From positions 1 through 33,660 of the forward strand of contig JALXBH010000313.1 in NCBI GenBank assembly GCA_026991535.1: DNA of 33,660 nt, given 5' to 3'. Positions 32,258 through 33,660 of the stretch are shown in pieces; position 1 is the stretch's first letter, and every line of letters begins with the position of its first letter. This stretch comes from Calditrichia bacterium (GTDB lineage: Bacteria; Calditrichota; Calditrichia; Calditrichales; J004). Both the position numbers and the translations under genes were made by a program. The notes beneath the pieces were generated by a model. It saw nothing but the letters and a program-made list of their open reading frames with translations, did no database searches and was not told the origin of the DNA.

Positions 32258-33319
32258 ATGATAAAAACAATAGTGTTAATTACGGGACTGCTATGTTCCC
32301 TGTTGAACGCGCAGGCAGACGGTGACGCTTATATCTGGCATGATGCGGCCACTTTGCATCTGGAGGGAAAAGGCTGGGCGGCGACCCCTTCCGTGTATGA
32401 CCGTCTGCCCGCCTCGGCTGAAAATCGGGTTACCGCCGATGTGTGGCGTCTAAGCCACCACACCGCCGGCCTTTCGGTAACCTTCTCCACGGACGCGGAC
32501 TCTGTCCGTGTGAGATGGACACTGCTTTCCGAAAATCTCGGCCTTAAAAACATGCCCCCCACCGGGGTAAGCGGCATTGATCTTTATGTTCGGGAAGGCG
32601 ACGTCTGGGTTTTTAACGGCAACGGGCGCCCCGGAGGGCTGTCCAATGAAAAGACATTTTTCCTGGCGGGAGCGGGCCTCCGCACGTATAAGATATATTT
32701 TCCCTTGTATAATGGCCTGACGGAGATGTCAATCGGTATTCCCCGGGGCAGTTCCTTTACGCAGCCTCCCGCCGTCCCATCGTCAAAGGCGCTTGTTTTT
32801 TACGGTACTTCCATAACCCAGGGCGGCTGTGCTTCCAGGCCGGGAAATGCGGCTACTTCCATTGTTGGCCGGGCGCTGGGCCGGCCGGTGATCAATCTCG
32901 GTTTTTCCGGCGCGGGTAAAATGGAACCGGTCATGGCAGAATTGCTGGCCGGTCTGAACCCCTCGGTTTACATTTTGGATTGTCTGTGGAACATGACCGG
33001 GGAAATGGTTGCCTCCCGGGTGGAACCCTTTGTTCGTTCCCTGCGCACTCAAAAACCGGATATCCCGATTGTGCTGGTGGAGGACAGTAACTATTTGAAC
33101 GACTCTCCGACAGCCAGGGGAGAGGTTTTGCGCGGAATATATAACAAGCTGATCGTGGAGGGTACGGGCAATCTGTACTTTTTATCCAACGCAAACATGC
33201 TGGGCCGTGATGGCGAGGGTACCGTGGACAGCGTTCATCCCAACGATTTAGGCATGTGGCGTCAGGCAAGGGTGTTTACCGCCTTTTTAAAGTCCTTGCT
33301 TGAAGAAAGAAAACCCTGA
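32258..33319 (+). CDS. Exported SGNH/GDSL hydrolase with N-terminal GxDLY domain (candidate glycan esterase)
   Basis: 353 residues with a signal peptide (1-18, ending LNAQA). Residues about 25-170 are a beta-sandwich with the motif GVSGIDLYVREG, the GxDLY signature that usually precedes GDSL lipase family 3 domains. The hydrolase domain runs from about 175: FYGTSITQGG with nucleophile Ser185, NLGFSGAGKM with the oxyanion glycine, and DSVHPNDLGM with Asp324 and His327 completing the triad. Such enzymes remove acyl groups, often acetyl, from polysaccharides. The position after a sulfatase suggests removal of both kinds of substituent before glycosidases act (inference). The next gene starts only about 13 bp downstream. 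Confidence 0.85.
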   Translation: MIKTIVLITGLLCSLLNAQADGDAYIWHDAATLHLEGKGWAATPSVYDRLPASAENRVTADVWRLSHHTAGLSVTFSTDADSVRVRWTLLSENLGLKNMPPTGVSGIDLYVREGDVWVFNGNGRPGGLSNEKTFFLAGAGLRTYKIYFPLYNGLTEMSIGIPRGSSFTQPPAVPSSKALVFYGTSITQGGCASRPGNAATSIVGRALGRPVINLGFSGAGKMEPVMAELLAGLNPSVYILDCLWNMTGEMVASRVEPFVRSLRTQKPDIPIVLVEDSNYLNDSPTARGEVLRGIYNKLIVEGTGNLYFLSNANMLGRDGEGTVDSVHPNDLGMWRQARVFTAFLKSLLEERKP

Positions 33320-33332
33320 TGGTCGAGGTATG

Positions 33333-33660
33333 ATGAGATATTTACTTTTATTTGTGCTGATAGCGCTTTCCTGCACCCGTTTTGCGGGGGAAGAAGGTTG
33401 GACGGCCCTGAAAAAAGAGGCCGGCGGCCTGGGTAAGGAGGCCTGGCGGCCCATGTTGCTCTATGTGGCGGAACTGCATGAAAAAAGCACCCATCCGGCC
33501 ACCTATCCCTTTGATTATGAATGGGAGGAAATCGGACCCGGATATGTTTACGGCCCGGCCTTTGGCCATTGGGATATCGTTCATCAGATCATCGATGTTC
33601 TCCCCGCTTTTCCTACCCATGCCCTTCACCAGTTGTATAATGATGTAAAAAATCAGGAGC
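33333..33660 (+). CDS. Exported protein, probable (alpha/alpha)-barrel glycoside hydrolase, 3' end cut by window
   Basis: Open frame from ATG 33333 (GAGG at 33325-33328; ATG 33330 is too close to it) to the window edge, 109 codons visible with no stop. The first 18 residues are a signal peptide with a possible lipobox (IALSC). The following WEEIGPGYVYGPAFGHWDIV and HQLYNDVKNQE recall the N-terminal part of trehalase/GH63/MGH1-like (alpha/alpha)6-barrel glycosidases, in which a G-x-W-D segment lies near the active site. This rests on motif resemblance in a short fragment and could be wrong at family level. It continues the sulfatase-esterase gene run. Confidence 0.5.
   Translation, partial: MRYLLLFVLIALSCTRFAGEEGWTALKKEAGGLGKEAWRPMLLYVAELHEKSTHPATYPFDYEWEEIGPGYVYGPAFGHWDIVHQIIDVLPAFPTHALHQLYNDVKNQE

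Overview
The window looks like part of a chromosomal carbohydrate-utilisation locus from a Gram-negative bacterium of the wider Bacteroidota/Calditrichota/KSB1/Ignavibacteriota assemblage. Four large secreted proteins end in a FlgD-like, type IX-secretion-style domain with the signature (N/S)YPNPFNP(G/S/A)T. The sensor kinase is a periplasmic two-component-regulator-propeller protein fused to a LytS-type kinase, also typical of these lineages. Phylum assignment is inference from these traits; there is no rRNA or other phylogenetic marker in the window. I recognise no SusC/SusD pair, so this is not a standard Bacteroides-type PUL.

Layout. 1-13413 (+): a run of mostly secreted or periplasmic sugar-related genes: an Asp-box propeller protein (5' end cut off), a beta-helix protein, a GH31-type glycosidase, a second beta-helix protein, an exported amidohydrolase, a GH36-type alpha-galactosidase-like enzyme, an unclassified TIM-barrel glycosidase-like protein and a cytoplasmic beta-propeller. 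13428-16610 (-): a 1060-residue sensor histidine kinase with 14 propeller blades and no response regulator nearby. 17252-19036 (+): a secreted protein built of two 235-residue tandem copies, closed by a strong terminator. 19135-20361 (+): an exported nitrilase-family amidase with a discoidin-like C-terminus. 20464-25639 (-): a tightly coupled five-gene operon, agaS - kbaZ - EamA transporter - PfkB kinase - class II aldolase. 25862-27981 (+): a divergently transcribed DeoR-family (AgaR-like) regulator and a galactokinase-type GHMP kinase. 28111-33660 (+): a third beta-helix protein, a Tat/lipoprotein sulfatase, a GxDLY-type SGNH hydrolase and the start of a probable glycosidase.

How it may work (inference). 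The secreted beta-helix proteins, the glycosidases (GH31, GH36), the sulfatase and the SGNH esterase could together desulfate, deacylate and depolymerise a sulfated polymer rich in alpha-linked galactose or N-acetylgalactosamine. The imported sugar would then pass through the tagatose route: AgaS (galactosamine-6-P to tagatose-6-P), PfkB (tagatose-6-P to tagatose-1,6-bisP) and the aldolase with its KbaZ partner (to DHAP and glyceraldehyde-3-P), under a DeoR repressor. Galactose would be phosphorylated by the galactokinase homologue. The N-acetylgalactosamine-6-P deacetylase, a recognised amino-sugar kinase or PTS, and an outer-membrane importer are missing from the window. An EamA-family permease sits where a transporter would be expected.

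I found no tRNA, rRNA, CRISPR array, insertion sequence or phage gene.
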